Below are positions 1-6,082 of a stretch of DNA of 14,219 nucleotides, in pieces; the stretch's first letter is position 1, and each line of letters opens with the position of its first letter. Location: positions 1-14,219 of the forward strand of contig CASDTD010000157.1 of NCBI GenBank assembly GCA_949283445.1, in the 5' to 3' direction. The notes beneath the pieces were generated by a model. The model made no database searches, was not told where the DNA came from, and saw only the letters and a list, made by a program, of their open reading frames with translations. This DNA is from an uncultured Coriobacteriia bacterium (lineage in GTDB: Bacteria; Actinomycetota; Coriobacteriia; Coriobacteriales; QAMH01). Position numbers and translations under genes: made by a program.

Positions 1-240
1 AGCATAACGCACGCGAGCACACGCGGCTGTGCATCACGTCAATTGGTTTCGCGATTGGCACAATGTATGTATATTACTTTCGATTTGGCAATGTTATTGA
101 CCATAATAAGGAGCGTTTCTTCGATTACTTCTACACTAAAGCGCAACATTCTGTCATATTACGTATATTTTTCTCGATTTGGCTATTTTTATACGTGAAT
201 GACTGACATATATGTTTTACGGGTGCACGACGTGACTTTT
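1..240. promoter_or_regulatory. AT-rich intergenic region with imperfect direct repeats
   Basis: No gene is visible here. From about 61 to 220 the composition is clearly more AT-rich than the rest of the window. Two roughly 33-nt imperfect direct copies lie at 61-93 and 155-187; both contain GTATAT followed by TCGATTTGGC. A shorter related copy (TTTCGCGATTGGCA) lies at 47-60. The composition and repeats resemble a promoter or operator region for a gene beyond the left edge, but no convincing -35/-10 pair with proper spacing was found. Horizontal origin is the alternative. Confidence 0.4.
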
Positions 241-281
241 TGCACGGGTTAATGGTGGTAAGCGGTGCGCAGGGAACTGAC

Positions 282-329
282 GGAAACGTGCATCAGTGCT
301 GGAGCGGAAACGTGCAACAGCGTTGGAGC
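282..329. repeat. Two tandem 24-nt repeats
   Basis: Positions 282-305 and 306-329 are adjacent 24-nt units that match at 21 of 24 positions. Both begin GGAAACGTGCA and end TGGAGC. A degenerate third start (GAAAACGCAGC) follows at 330. The units share the ACGTGC core with the repeats immediately to the right, so they probably belong to the same mosaic. Confidence 0.75.
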
Positions 330-340
330 GAAAACGCAGC

Positions 341-586
341 GCACGTTTGGCGAGATTTTGTCCTGCGAACCTGGGGGGCATTGAGCAGGGGGGCGGGCCG
401 ACGGCATGCACGTTTCACGAGCTTTTGCCCCGCCCAGAGCACTCCAGCTAAGCGATTTGCGGGGCAATGCCTCGTCGAACGTGCAGTGGTGTGATGCCCT
501 TGGGACAAAAGCTCGTCGAACGTGCGGAGAGGGTGCCCGCGCGCCTTGGGGACGCCAGCCCTCGGGACAAAAGCTCGTGAGGTATG
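341..586. repeat. Interspersed repeat family A (five degenerate copies, both orientations)
   Basis: A unit of about 24-26 nt with core GACAAAAGCTCGTCGAACGTGC-like sequence occurs five times. Copies at 341-365 and 407-432 read on the minus strand; copies at 460-485, 502-525 and 564-586 read on the plus strand. The 407-432 and 460-485 copies are inverted relative to each other, match at 21 of 26 positions and flank a 27-nt spacer, so they could form a large hairpin. The arrangement resembles REP/BIME-type mosaics. The many overlapping open frames through this stretch look like repeat artefacts, not genes. Confidence 0.7.
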
Positions 587-600
587 CGGTGCACGCGCTC

Positions 601-669
601 TGCCAGAAAGCAGCGAGTTGGAGAGCACGCAGACGACCGTTTTGCTCTCCAACTCGCCTCCGTTTGGCA
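601..669. repeat. 69-bp palindromic repeat, unit 1
   Basis: A symmetric inverted repeat. The inner arms GCGAGTTGGAGAGCA (613-627) and its exact reverse complement (643-657) form a perfect 15-bp stem around a 15-nt loop. Outer arms TGCCA (601-605) and TGGCA (665-669) are also complementary, and each is separated from its inner arm by exactly 7 nt. This looks like a REP-like or MITE-like element. Confidence 0.85.
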
Positions 670-673
670 AACG

Positions 674-742
674 CGCCATTTTCGAGCGGATTGGAGAGCA
701 TTCCACACCCGCATCTGCTCTCCAACTCGCCCGTTTTTGGCA
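674..742. repeat. 69-bp palindromic repeat, unit 2
   Basis: This has the same architecture and length as the unit 4 nt to its left. Inner arms at 686-700 and 716-730 pair at 13 of 15 positions around a 15-nt loop. Outer arms at 674-678 (CGCCA) and 738-742 (TGGCA) again sit 7 nt from the inner arms. Loop and 7-nt spacer sequences differ from unit 1 while the arms are conserved, as expected if the structure is what is selected or mobilised. Confidence 0.85.
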
Positions 743-754
743 AGGGACAGGGAG

Positions 755-793
755 GTCGCGATTAGGCCCGGCAAAGGCCAAGGGAATCGCGGC
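755..793. repeat. Hairpin between the palindromes and the hpf terminator
   Basis: GTCGCGATT (755-763) pairs with AATCGCGGC (785-793), 9 bp including one G-T wobble. Inside it GGCC (765-768) pairs with GGCC (776-779) around a 7-nt loop. No T-run follows on either strand, so it is not a standard terminator. It may be a degraded relative of the neighbouring repeats. Confidence 0.5.
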
Positions 794-829
794 GAGGCAC
801 CATGCATGCACACGCCTGAGCGCACATGA

Positions 830-858
830 AAGGGGGCCCGCATACCGCGAGCCCCCTT
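830..858 (-). terminator. Terminator downstream of hpf
   Basis: AAGGGGGC (830-837) pairs perfectly with GCCCCCTT (851-858). A further CGC/GCG pairing extends inward across one mismatch, leaving a 5-nt loop. It lies about 40 nt past the hpf stop codon. Read on the minus strand, the 3' arm ends in a short TTTC, so the U-tract is weak, but position and stem strength suit an intrinsic terminator. Confidence 0.7.
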
Positions 859-898
859 CGCTTGCATATACTGTCAGCTTCGACGCCTTAGAGCAAAT

Positions 899-1477
899 TT
901 ACGCCTTCACGATCGGCTTGATGATGCCGTAGCCGCCGTTCTTGCGGTGGTAGATGACCTGAACCTGGTGGGCATCCTGGTCGAAGTACACGAAGAAGTC
1001 ATGGCCGAGCAGGTCGGTCTGAACCAGCGCATGCTCTTCGGTCATCGGCTCCATCTCGACTTCCTTGATGCGCACGAGCAAGTCGTCATCGTCTTCGCCT
1101 TCGGGAATGATGGCGTCGATGTCGATGGGTGCCGGCTCGGGCTCGGTCTGGCGGATGGTGCCACGGCCGCCACGGCGCTCGACGACCTTGGTCTTGTACT
1201 TGCGCAGCTGACGCGTGACCTTGTCAGATGCCACGTCAATGGCAGCGTACATGTCTTCGTCGGCCTCTGCCACGCGGATGACGGCGCCCTTGGCGCGTAC
1301 CGTTACCTCGCACACCGCGCTTTTCGGGTTAGCGGGATTCTTCTCGGCACGCAGGATGACCTCTGCATCCATGGCGGCGCGGTCGAACACTTCAAGAGCA
1401 CGTCCGATTTTCTCGTCGACATACTGCTTGAGGGCTGGCGTGACGCTGGTCTTTCTTCCGGTAACTGTGATAGCCAT
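899..1477 (-). CDS. hpf: Ribosome hibernation promoting factor, long form
   Basis: This 192-residue protein begins MAITVTGRKTSVTPALKQYV, matching the S30AE/HPF fold that occupies the mRNA and tRNA channel of the 30S subunit in stationary phase. Residues 1 to about 100 form this domain. After an acidic linker, residues about 135-190 (including DLLGHDFFVYFD and QVIYHRKNGGYGIIKP) match the C-terminal dimerisation domain found only in long HPF, which joins two 70S ribosomes into a 100S dimer. The start is supported by a near-perfect AAGGAGG upstream of the ATG. It lies 73 nt after the solute-binding lipoprotein gene and is followed by a hairpin terminator, so it is probably the last gene of the transcript. 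It is the homologue of raiA, which matters for the structured RNA at 2464-2725. Length and domain order are normal. Confidence 0.95.
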   Translation of the reverse strand: MAITVTGRKTSVTPALKQYVDEKIGRALEVFDRAAMDAEVILRAEKNPANPKSAVCEVTVRAKGAVIRVAEADEDMYAAIDVASDKVTRQLRKYKTKVVERRGGRGTIRQTEPEPAPIDIDAIIPEGEDDDDLLVRIKEVEMEPMTEEHALVQTDLLGHDFFVYFDQDAHQVQVIYHRKNGGYGIIKPIVKA

Positions 1478-1550
1478 GACGAACCTCCTTAAATCGGCCT
1501 ACATGTGTTCGGTGAACTCCACATCGTCTAGGTCTATCTTTCCTCCAACT

Positions 1551-2435
1551 CTACTTGCCAAACGATGTCTTGGGCAGTGCGCTGATATCGACTTGACCGG
1601 GCAGGAGCGCTTCGCCTGCCGTGCCCAGCCACTTGGCCTCGATGACGCGTAGCACGCCATTTTGCGTAATCGTGTTGAGTGCGTTCGAAACAGCGGCGCT
1701 GACCTCGCTGTTCGCGGTGAGCGTGACGGCGTACATGGGCGTGACGCTGTCCGCGCTCAGAAAATCGACGCGCACGACGTCGCTGTAGTTGCGGGCGAAA
1801 TAGCTGCCGATGACCGCATCAGCGACCAGATACTTCTGCTGGCCGCTTTCAAGGGCGTCAAACGCCTCTTGCATGGTCGACGTGGCTTGCACCGCCTCGG
1901 CGCCCAAAGCCGCCTGCACGGTGTACGCCGCCGTCGTCTCGCCCTGCACGAGAATCTTGCTGTCCGCGTCAAGATCGGACACAGACGCGGGACGGTTGCT
2001 TTCCAGGCAGAACAACGACGCGCCATCGTTGATGTAGGCGGGCGTATAGGTGACCGTATCGACGTTGCCCGACTTGGTCATGCCCATCGCGACGTCGACC
2101 TGCCCGTTGGTGAGCGCGCTGCGCCCGTTCGAACTCACGTCGACGATCTGCAGCTTCATGCCGAGCTCGTCGGCAATAGCCGCGGCGACGTCGACGTCGA
2201 AGCCGACGGTCTCGTTGTTGGAATTGACGCCCGCATAGGGGGAATTCGACGCGTTCACGCCCACGGTGAGCGTGCCATCGGTTATCGTCGTGCCGCTTTC
2301 CAGCTGGGGAGTGAGATTGCTCTGAACTTCCGTTTCGGTTTGACAGCCCGTCAGCGCCGCTGCGACGCCTACTGCCAACGCCACTGTCACTATCGCCGCG
2401 ATGATGCCTGTGCTCTTCGTTCGTTTGCCAACCAT
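1551..2435 (-). CDS. Solute-binding lipoprotein, SBP_bac_3 (polar amino acid type)
   Basis: A 294-residue extracellular binding protein. Residues 1-30 are a lipoprotein signal peptide: KRTK, a hydrophobic stretch, then the lipobox LTGC with the lipidated Cys at 31. The mature part shows the family-3 periplasmic binding fold, with a first beta strand TLTVGVNAS near 56, VGFDVDVAAAIADELG near 77-92, and a second-lobe VADAVIGSYFAR segment. I chose the ATG at 2435, preceded by ACGGAG, over an in-frame ATG at 2501, because the signal peptide starts here and the longer form would run through the structured RNA. No permease or ATPase gene adjoins it, so it may serve a transporter elsewhere or act as a sensor. 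The Arg that usually binds the ligand carboxylate (the TxxR before FSxPY) is absent: TKSGNVDTVTYTPAY instead. The amino acid ligand is therefore uncertain. Confidence 0.85.
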   Translation of the reverse strand: MVGKRTKSTGIIAAIVTVALAVGVAAALTGCQTETEVQSNLTPQLESGTTITDGTLTVGVNASNSPYAGVNSNNETVGFDVDVAAAIADELGMKLQIVDVSSNGRSALTNGQVDVAMGMTKSGNVDTVTYTPAYINDGASLFCLESNRPASVSDLDADSKILVQGETTAAYTVQAALGAEAVQATSTMQEAFDALESGQQKYLVADAVIGSYFARNYSDVVRVDFLSADSVTPMYAVTLTANSEVSAAVSNALNTITQNGVLRVIEAKWLGTAGEALLPGQVDISALPKTSFGK

Positions 2436-2463
2436 AGTGCTCCGTTTAGCTTGACGATCAGTT

Positions 2464-2725
2464 ACAGCGCTTCTTCCAACTGACCTGGTCTTTGACCCCA
2501 CACTCGCATACCGAGGCTTTTGCCTGATACGATCTCACTACTCACCTTCTCGCCCGGAACACCCCATGTGTTCTTCACGGACGGTACGACTTACCCCTAA
2601 GATGCGCCATGCTCGCGGGCTTTGGAAGGCCCGTTTACGTGGATCCTTTCGGCCGCATCTGCCTTGGACTTGAGCATGTGCCCTCGGGCACCTGCTCGCA
2701 ACCACAGACTTGGAAGAAGCACCAT
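2464..2725 (-). ncRNA. Structured RNA of about 260 nt, raiA-motif candidate
   Basis: Read on the minus strand, the ends pair into a long closing helix. GTGCTTCTTCCAA (2722-2710) pairs with TTGGAAGAAGCGC (2479-2467), 13 bp with one wobble, and a further three pairs extend it outward. Inside are several helices: a hairpin at 2672-2697 (GAGCA/TGCTC, then GTGCC/GGCAC, with a CGAG loop); AGATGCG/CGCATCT, which encloses a CGGGC/GCCCG hairpin; GAACAC/GTGTTC; AGGC/GCCT with an AAAA loop; and TACCG/CGGTA. There is no open frame with a credible start. It lies between rlmKL and the lipoprotein, two genes upstream of hpf. The raiA motif is a known structured RNA of Firmicutes and Actinobacteria, often near raiA/hpf, so that is my leading identification, but I cannot check the consensus. 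Alternatives are a cis-regulatory leader of the lipoprotein or an unnamed RNA. Confidence 0.6.
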
Positions 2726-2726
2726 C

Positions 2727-2735
2727 AGTTTAGCA
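2727..2735 (-). promoter_or_regulatory. Candidate extended -10 promoter for the structured RNA
   Basis: On the minus strand TGC-TAAACT forms an extended -10 element (TGn plus four of six TATAAT positions). It sits a few nt upstream of the first base of the RNA's closing helix and overlaps the region just after the rlmKL stop. No good -35 hexamer is present at 16-18 nt. The start position it predicts falls at or just inside the helix. Confidence 0.35.
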
Positions 2736-2739
2736 CAGG

Positions 2740-4941
2740 CTAGCCGCGTTTTAGCAGGTAGCAGTGGTGTACCTTGGGATTCCTCTGAAAGTCTTCAGGG
2801 ATGGTCTTTTCCGTGATGTCGGCGATTCTGACACCCGCTTTGGCCAGCAGAGCAGTGTCAGGCTCGAACGTGCGCAGGTTGCAGGAGAACACGATGACCC
2901 CTCCACGCCTGAGCAGGCGGCTCGCGCCGATGAGAAACTCCCCGTGGTCGCGCTGCACGTCCCACGAGCGCTTGCCCATCTTCGTCGAATTGGAGAACGT
3001 GGGCGGGTCGATGAAGATGACATCCCAACGGTTCTTGCTGTGCCGCATCTCGTCGACCCAGCCCAGCACGTCGGCGCGCACGAATTCCTGATGTTCGTCC
3101 AGCAAGCCGTTGAGCTTCATGTTGCGCTGCGCCCAGTTCAGGTAGGTGTTGGAGAGGTCGACCGTCGTCGTGAACGTCGCGCCGCCGGCAGCGGCGTAGA
3201 CGCTTGCCGTACCCGTGTAGGCGAACAGGTTCAGGAAGCTCTTCTTCTTCGCGACCGTGCGCAGCAGCTGGCGCGTCATGCGGTGGTCGATGAACAGCCC
3301 TGTGTCGAGGTAGTCCGCGAGGTTCACCTCGAACAGCAGGCCGCCCTCCGCCGTCACGAACCTGCTTTGCGCTATCGCGTCGTCATCGCGCGCGTACTGC
3401 GAGCCGCCCTTCGCCCGCACGCGGCGCTTGACGAACACGTCATGCGGGGCGATGTCGAAGACGGCGGGGATGACGCGCAGCGCATCGCTCATGCGCCGAG
3501 CCGCCTTGTCCGGGTCTATGTCTTTAGGCGGCGCGTATTCCGCGACATGCACCCATGTCTTGCCCTCGTCGCGCCCCGCGCCTTCGTAGACGTCGATTGC
3601 CATATTGAAATCCGGCAGGTCGGCATCGTAGGCGCGGTAGGCGTGCACGCCGTTGCGAGCAGTCCACTTGCGCTGCTGCTTGGCGCGTTTGACCAGCCGC
3701 GCGGCAAACTGCCCGGCGCCGGCATCCAGCACCTCCACGCGCGTGCCGCGCACCGTCACCTCGGGTACCTCGACACCTGCGGGCGCAGAGTCGAACACGG
3801 AAAGCCAGGCATCGGAAGAGCCGCTTTTCACCGCTCGCTGCTGGCGCGGGGCAAGGCCCAGATAGGCGCCCGCATCGGCGCTGTCCGCCAGAAGCGCCAG
3901 AGCACAGGCGCGTCCGTCGCTTTTGAACAGATCGGCCACCTGCGCGTAAACCGCCGGAAGCTGCGCGGCCGAAAGCTCCCTGCCCGCAGCGACCGCGCAG
4001 GCCAGCAGGTCACGCCCGACGTCACTGCCGCCGGGAACAGATGGGCGCGCATCAGTCGAAATCTCGATGAGATCTGCCACCCCAGCGCGCTTCGCGCAGG
4101 CCGCAGTTGCCGCGGCCTGCTCGGTGTTGGCCCCAAAGGCGAGCACGGAACAGCCACTCTGCCTGCCGCGTTCGGCGCGGGCGTCTGCCTCGTCCAGCAG
4201 CTCGTCGAACAGGCGCTGGTCATGACCGGCCCACCCGGTGAAGCCCCAACGCGAACGCGTGATGCCCGGCGCCACGTCGGCGGCGATCAACGCCCCTTCG
4301 ATGGCGATGGTGCCGTTGCCGCATAGAAGGTTCACGAGCCGCCCCTGCCACCCGGGCGCCCAACCCGCCTGCAGCAGCAACGCGGCAGCAAGCGTCTCGC
4401 GCACAGGCGTGCCGTGGGGCTTTCCGTTGCCGCGGTAACCGCGGTCTTCGAGCGAGCTGCCCGACAAGTCGATGGAGACGGTCGCCCGCTCGCGACGCAC
4501 GCTCACCGACACGAGCACGTCGGGGGACGTCGCGTCGACGTCGGGACGGCTCCCCGTACGTTCGCGTAGCTGGTCGCAGATAGCGTCTTTCACACGCAGG
4601 GCCGTGAAGCGCGTATCGCGTAGCGCGTCGTTGACGCCACGCGCATGCACGGCGATGGTCTTGCCAGGCGCGACGTGCTCCGCCCAGTCGATGGAGCGCA
4701 CGCCCTCGTACAGTGCATCGGCATTTGCCGCGCTCACGCGCGCCAAGGTCAGCAGCACGCGACTTGCCACGCGCGACCACAGCAGCGCCGTGTAGGCATC
4801 GCGCAAAGTGCCGGAAAACGAGACGCCGCCGGCAAGCGGGCGCACGCCATGCACGCGCAGCGAACGCAGCTCGTCGCCGAGCACGGGCTCGAGCCCCTTG
4901 CCGCAGCTGGCGAAGAATTCCCTGTTTGGTCCTGCGCTCAT
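2740..4941 (-). CDS. rlmKL: Bifunctional 23S rRNA methyltransferase RlmKL, with degenerate RlmL active site
   Basis: 733 residues, close to the E. coli RlmKL length (about 700). In that family the N-terminal half (THUMP plus RlmL) makes m2G2445 and the C-terminal half (RlmK) makes m7G2069 on 23S rRNA. Here REFFASCGKGLEPVL opens the protein, THUMP spans about 40-160, and the RlmL Rossmann domain about 180-380. RlmK occupies about 400-733, with a normal SAM site NLFAYTGTAS (571-580) and an intact DPPTFSNS (645-652). In the RlmL half the SAM motif reads NLLCGNGT instead of DPxCGSGT, and the position expected to hold NPPYG reads AVAAG (316-320; codons 3996-3982). The frame is uninterrupted, so this is substitution, not a frameshift. 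The start is the ATG at 4941, 2 nt after the upstream stop, which suggests translational coupling; a longer frame lacks homology at its start. The RlmK half should be active; the RlmL half probably is not. Confidence 0.9.
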   Translation of the reverse strand: MSAGPNREFFASCGKGLEPVLGDELRSLRVHGVRPLAGGVSFSGTLRDAYTALLWSRVASRVLLTLARVSAANADALYEGVRSIDWAEHVAPGKTIAVHARGVNDALRDTRFTALRVKDAICDQLRERTGSRPDVDATSPDVLVSVSVRRERATVSIDLSGSSLEDRGYRGNGKPHGTPVRETLAAALLLQAGWAPGWQGRLVNLLCGNGTIAIEGALIAADVAPGITRSRWGFTGWAGHDQRLFDELLDEADARAERGRQSGCSVLAFGANTEQAAATAACAKRAGVADLIEISTDARPSVPGGSDVGRDLLACAVAAGRELSAAQLPAVYAQVADLFKSDGRACALALLADSADAGAYLGLAPRQQRAVKSGSSDAWLSVFDSAPAGVEVPEVTVRGTRVEVLDAGAGQFAARLVKRAKQQRKWTARNGVHAYRAYDADLPDFNMAIDVYEGAGRDEGKTWVHVAEYAPPKDIDPDKAARRMSDALRVIPAVFDIAPHDVFVKRRVRAKGGSQYARDDDAIAQSRFVTAEGGLLFEVNLADYLDTGLFIDHRMTRQLLRTVAKKKSFLNLFAYTGTASVYAAAGGATFTTTVDLSNTYLNWAQRNMKLNGLLDEHQEFVRADVLGWVDEMRHSKNRWDVIFIDPPTFSNSTKMGKRSWDVQRDHGEFLIGASRLLRRGGVIVFSCNLRTFEPDTALLAKAGVRIADITEKTIPEDFQRNPKVHHCYLLKRG

Positions 4942-4943
4942 TG

Positions 4944-6020
4944 CTAGTTTTTCGAGAAGAAGCCGCTGATGGGAGGTTCGCCCCAATGCGGGCCACCGCA
5001 CCCGCCCTGCGGGCCGGGCGCACCGTTCGGGCCATCACCACCCTGCCCGTGGAAGAAATCTTCCAAGTTGAAGCCCGAGCCGTCCTGCCCGGGCGTCGCC
5101 TGCTCGGCAAGCGCCCAGTCCAGCCCGTATTCCGCACAGGTCTGCTCGTCTTCGTAGAGCAGGGCGATGGCCTGGATGTTGAGCTCGTCGCCGCCGACCA
5201 CCGAAAGCAGCTCGTAAAGCTGGTAGGCGGTCTCGACCATGGGAACCGTCACCTCGAGCGCGTCTGCGGCGTCGAGCGCGACCTCCAACGCGTCCAAGAA
5301 CTCGGTCACCTTGATGTTGCCGGAATAGTCATGCGCGAGCATCTTGGGCACGTAGTCGATCATCGCCCGCGACCCACCCGAAGACGATGCCAGCGCGTTG
5401 AGCGCCGCCCTGTGGGAAAAACCCGCGATGCGCGCAAGCGACATAGCCTCGATGGCGCCCATGAGCGAGCCCGCAAGCGAGATATAGGAAATCATGGCAG
5501 CAAGCTGACCTTCGCCCGGAGCGCTTTGCGGCAGGACGCTTGCCGCAAGATACGGGAACAGCGGGGAAAGCGTTTCGATGGTCTTGGCATTGCCGCCGAC
5601 GAAGACCATGGCCTCTTCCCGTTCGCCCAGACAGACCAACGGCGCATCGAGCACCTCGATGTCGGACACGGCCGCCATGGCCTCGATTTCGCGCGCAAGG
5701 CGCGGCGTGGAAAAGCTCAGGTCTATGGCGTACGTGCCCGGCTCCATGATCTCGAGCAGCCCGTTGTCGCCCAAATACACGTCTTCCACCTGCGCGGGCG
5801 TAGACATGCTGGTGATGACGACCTCGCAGCCGCGCACTGCCTCGATGCGGTCGTCCACGAAGGGAATGCCCGCGTTACGCAGCTCGACGGCCTCACGCGG
5901 GTCGTGGCTTGCGGCCACGACGTCGTAGCCGGCATCGGCGAGCCTGACGATCGCGTCGATGACGGCGGGTTTTGCCGCTCCCCCGAAAAAGGCGATATGC
6001 GTGTCTAGCGGACTCATCAT
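4944..6020 (-). CDS. 3-hydroxyisobutyrate dehydrogenase-like protein, catalytic residues missing
   Basis: 358 residues with the overall layout of the NAD-dependent beta-hydroxyacid dehydrogenase family: an N-terminal Rossmann domain (about 8-165) and a helical C-terminal domain (about 166-300). Recognisable pieces are GYDVVAASHDP, the VVITSMSTPAQVEDVY segment, IDLSFSTP, DAPL and FVGGN. Key positions are off. The Gly-rich loop is shortened (FFGGAAKPAV), the substrate loop reads DAPLVCLGE instead of DAPVSGG, and the helix that normally carries the catalytic Lys and Asn reads GEGQLAAMISY, with Ala at 175 in the Lys position. The later KDL motif reads DAL. From about 310 a Gly/Pro-rich tail follows. 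The start is ATG-ATG at 6020/6017 with AGGGGG upstream. It is coupled to rlmKL. It may be a pseudoenzyme, a regulator, or an imine reductase-like variant; no substrate can be assigned. Confidence 0.75.
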   Translation of the reverse strand: MMSPLDTHIAFFGGAAKPAVIDAIVRLADAGYDVVAASHDPREAVELRNAGIPFVDDRIEAVRGCEVVITSMSTPAQVEDVYLGDNGLLEIMEPGTYAIDLSFSTPRLAREIEAMAAVSDIEVLDAPLVCLGEREEAMVFVGGNAKTIETLSPLFPYLAASVLPQSAPGEGQLAAMISYISLAGSLMGAIEAMSLARIAGFSHRAALNALASSSGGSRAMIDYVPKMLAHDYSGNIKVTEFLDALEVALDAADALEVTVPMVETAYQLYELLSVVGGDELNIQAIALLYEDEQTCAEYGLDWALAEQATPGQDGSGFNLEDFFHGQGGDGPNGAPGPQGGCGGPHWGEPPISGFFSKN

Positions 6021-6051
6021 GGTGTCCCCCTACCTCGTTCACTATGGTCAT

Positions 6052-6074
6052 GCGCCCCGCGAAAGACGGGGCGC
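6052..6074 (-). other. GC-rich hairpin between degV-like and dehydrogenase-like genes
   Basis: GCGCCCCG (6052-6059) pairs perfectly with CGGGGCGC (6067-6074) around a 7-nt loop. It sits about 10 nt after the degV-like stop and about 30 nt before the next ribosome binding site. No T-run follows on the minus strand, so it is better read as an intra-operon stability or processing hairpin than as a full terminator. Confidence 0.6.
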
Positions 6075-6082
6075 GCTGTTTA

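Noticed and set aside
217..932. Several overlapping open frames of 80-170 codons on both strands
   Set aside because: They lie in repeat-rich GC sequence, overlap each other on both strands, have no ribosome binding sites or recognisable domains, and their peptides merely mirror the DNA repeats.
1543..1565. CTCCAACTC...TTGCCAAACG resembling the palindromic repeat arm
   Set aside because: It overlaps the end of the lipoprotein coding sequence, lacks an inverted partner, and the similarity is short enough to be chance.
2455..2500. SRP (4.5S) RNA-like motif GGTCAG...GGAAGAAGC on the minus strand
   Set aside because: Spacing around the GGAA loop does not fit the SRP consensus, and these bases pair better with 2710-2722 as the closing helix of the larger RNA.
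2436..2501. Longer N terminus of the solute-binding lipoprotein (ATG at 2501)
   Set aside because: The extension is not signal-peptide-like, would overlap the 3' arm of the structured RNA, and the ATG at 2435 has a good ribosome binding site directly before the signal peptide.
2464..2725. Cobalamin riboswitch, RNase P RNA, tmRNA or 6S RNA as identity of the structured RNA
   Set aside because: The hallmark segments of cobalamin riboswitches, RNase P RNA and tmRNA are not present, and the branched multi-helix layout does not fit the single long hairpin of 6S RNA.
2764..4326. A plus-strand open frame of 520 codons opposite rlmKL
   Set aside because: Antisense shadow of a clear methyltransferase gene; no homology or start signal.
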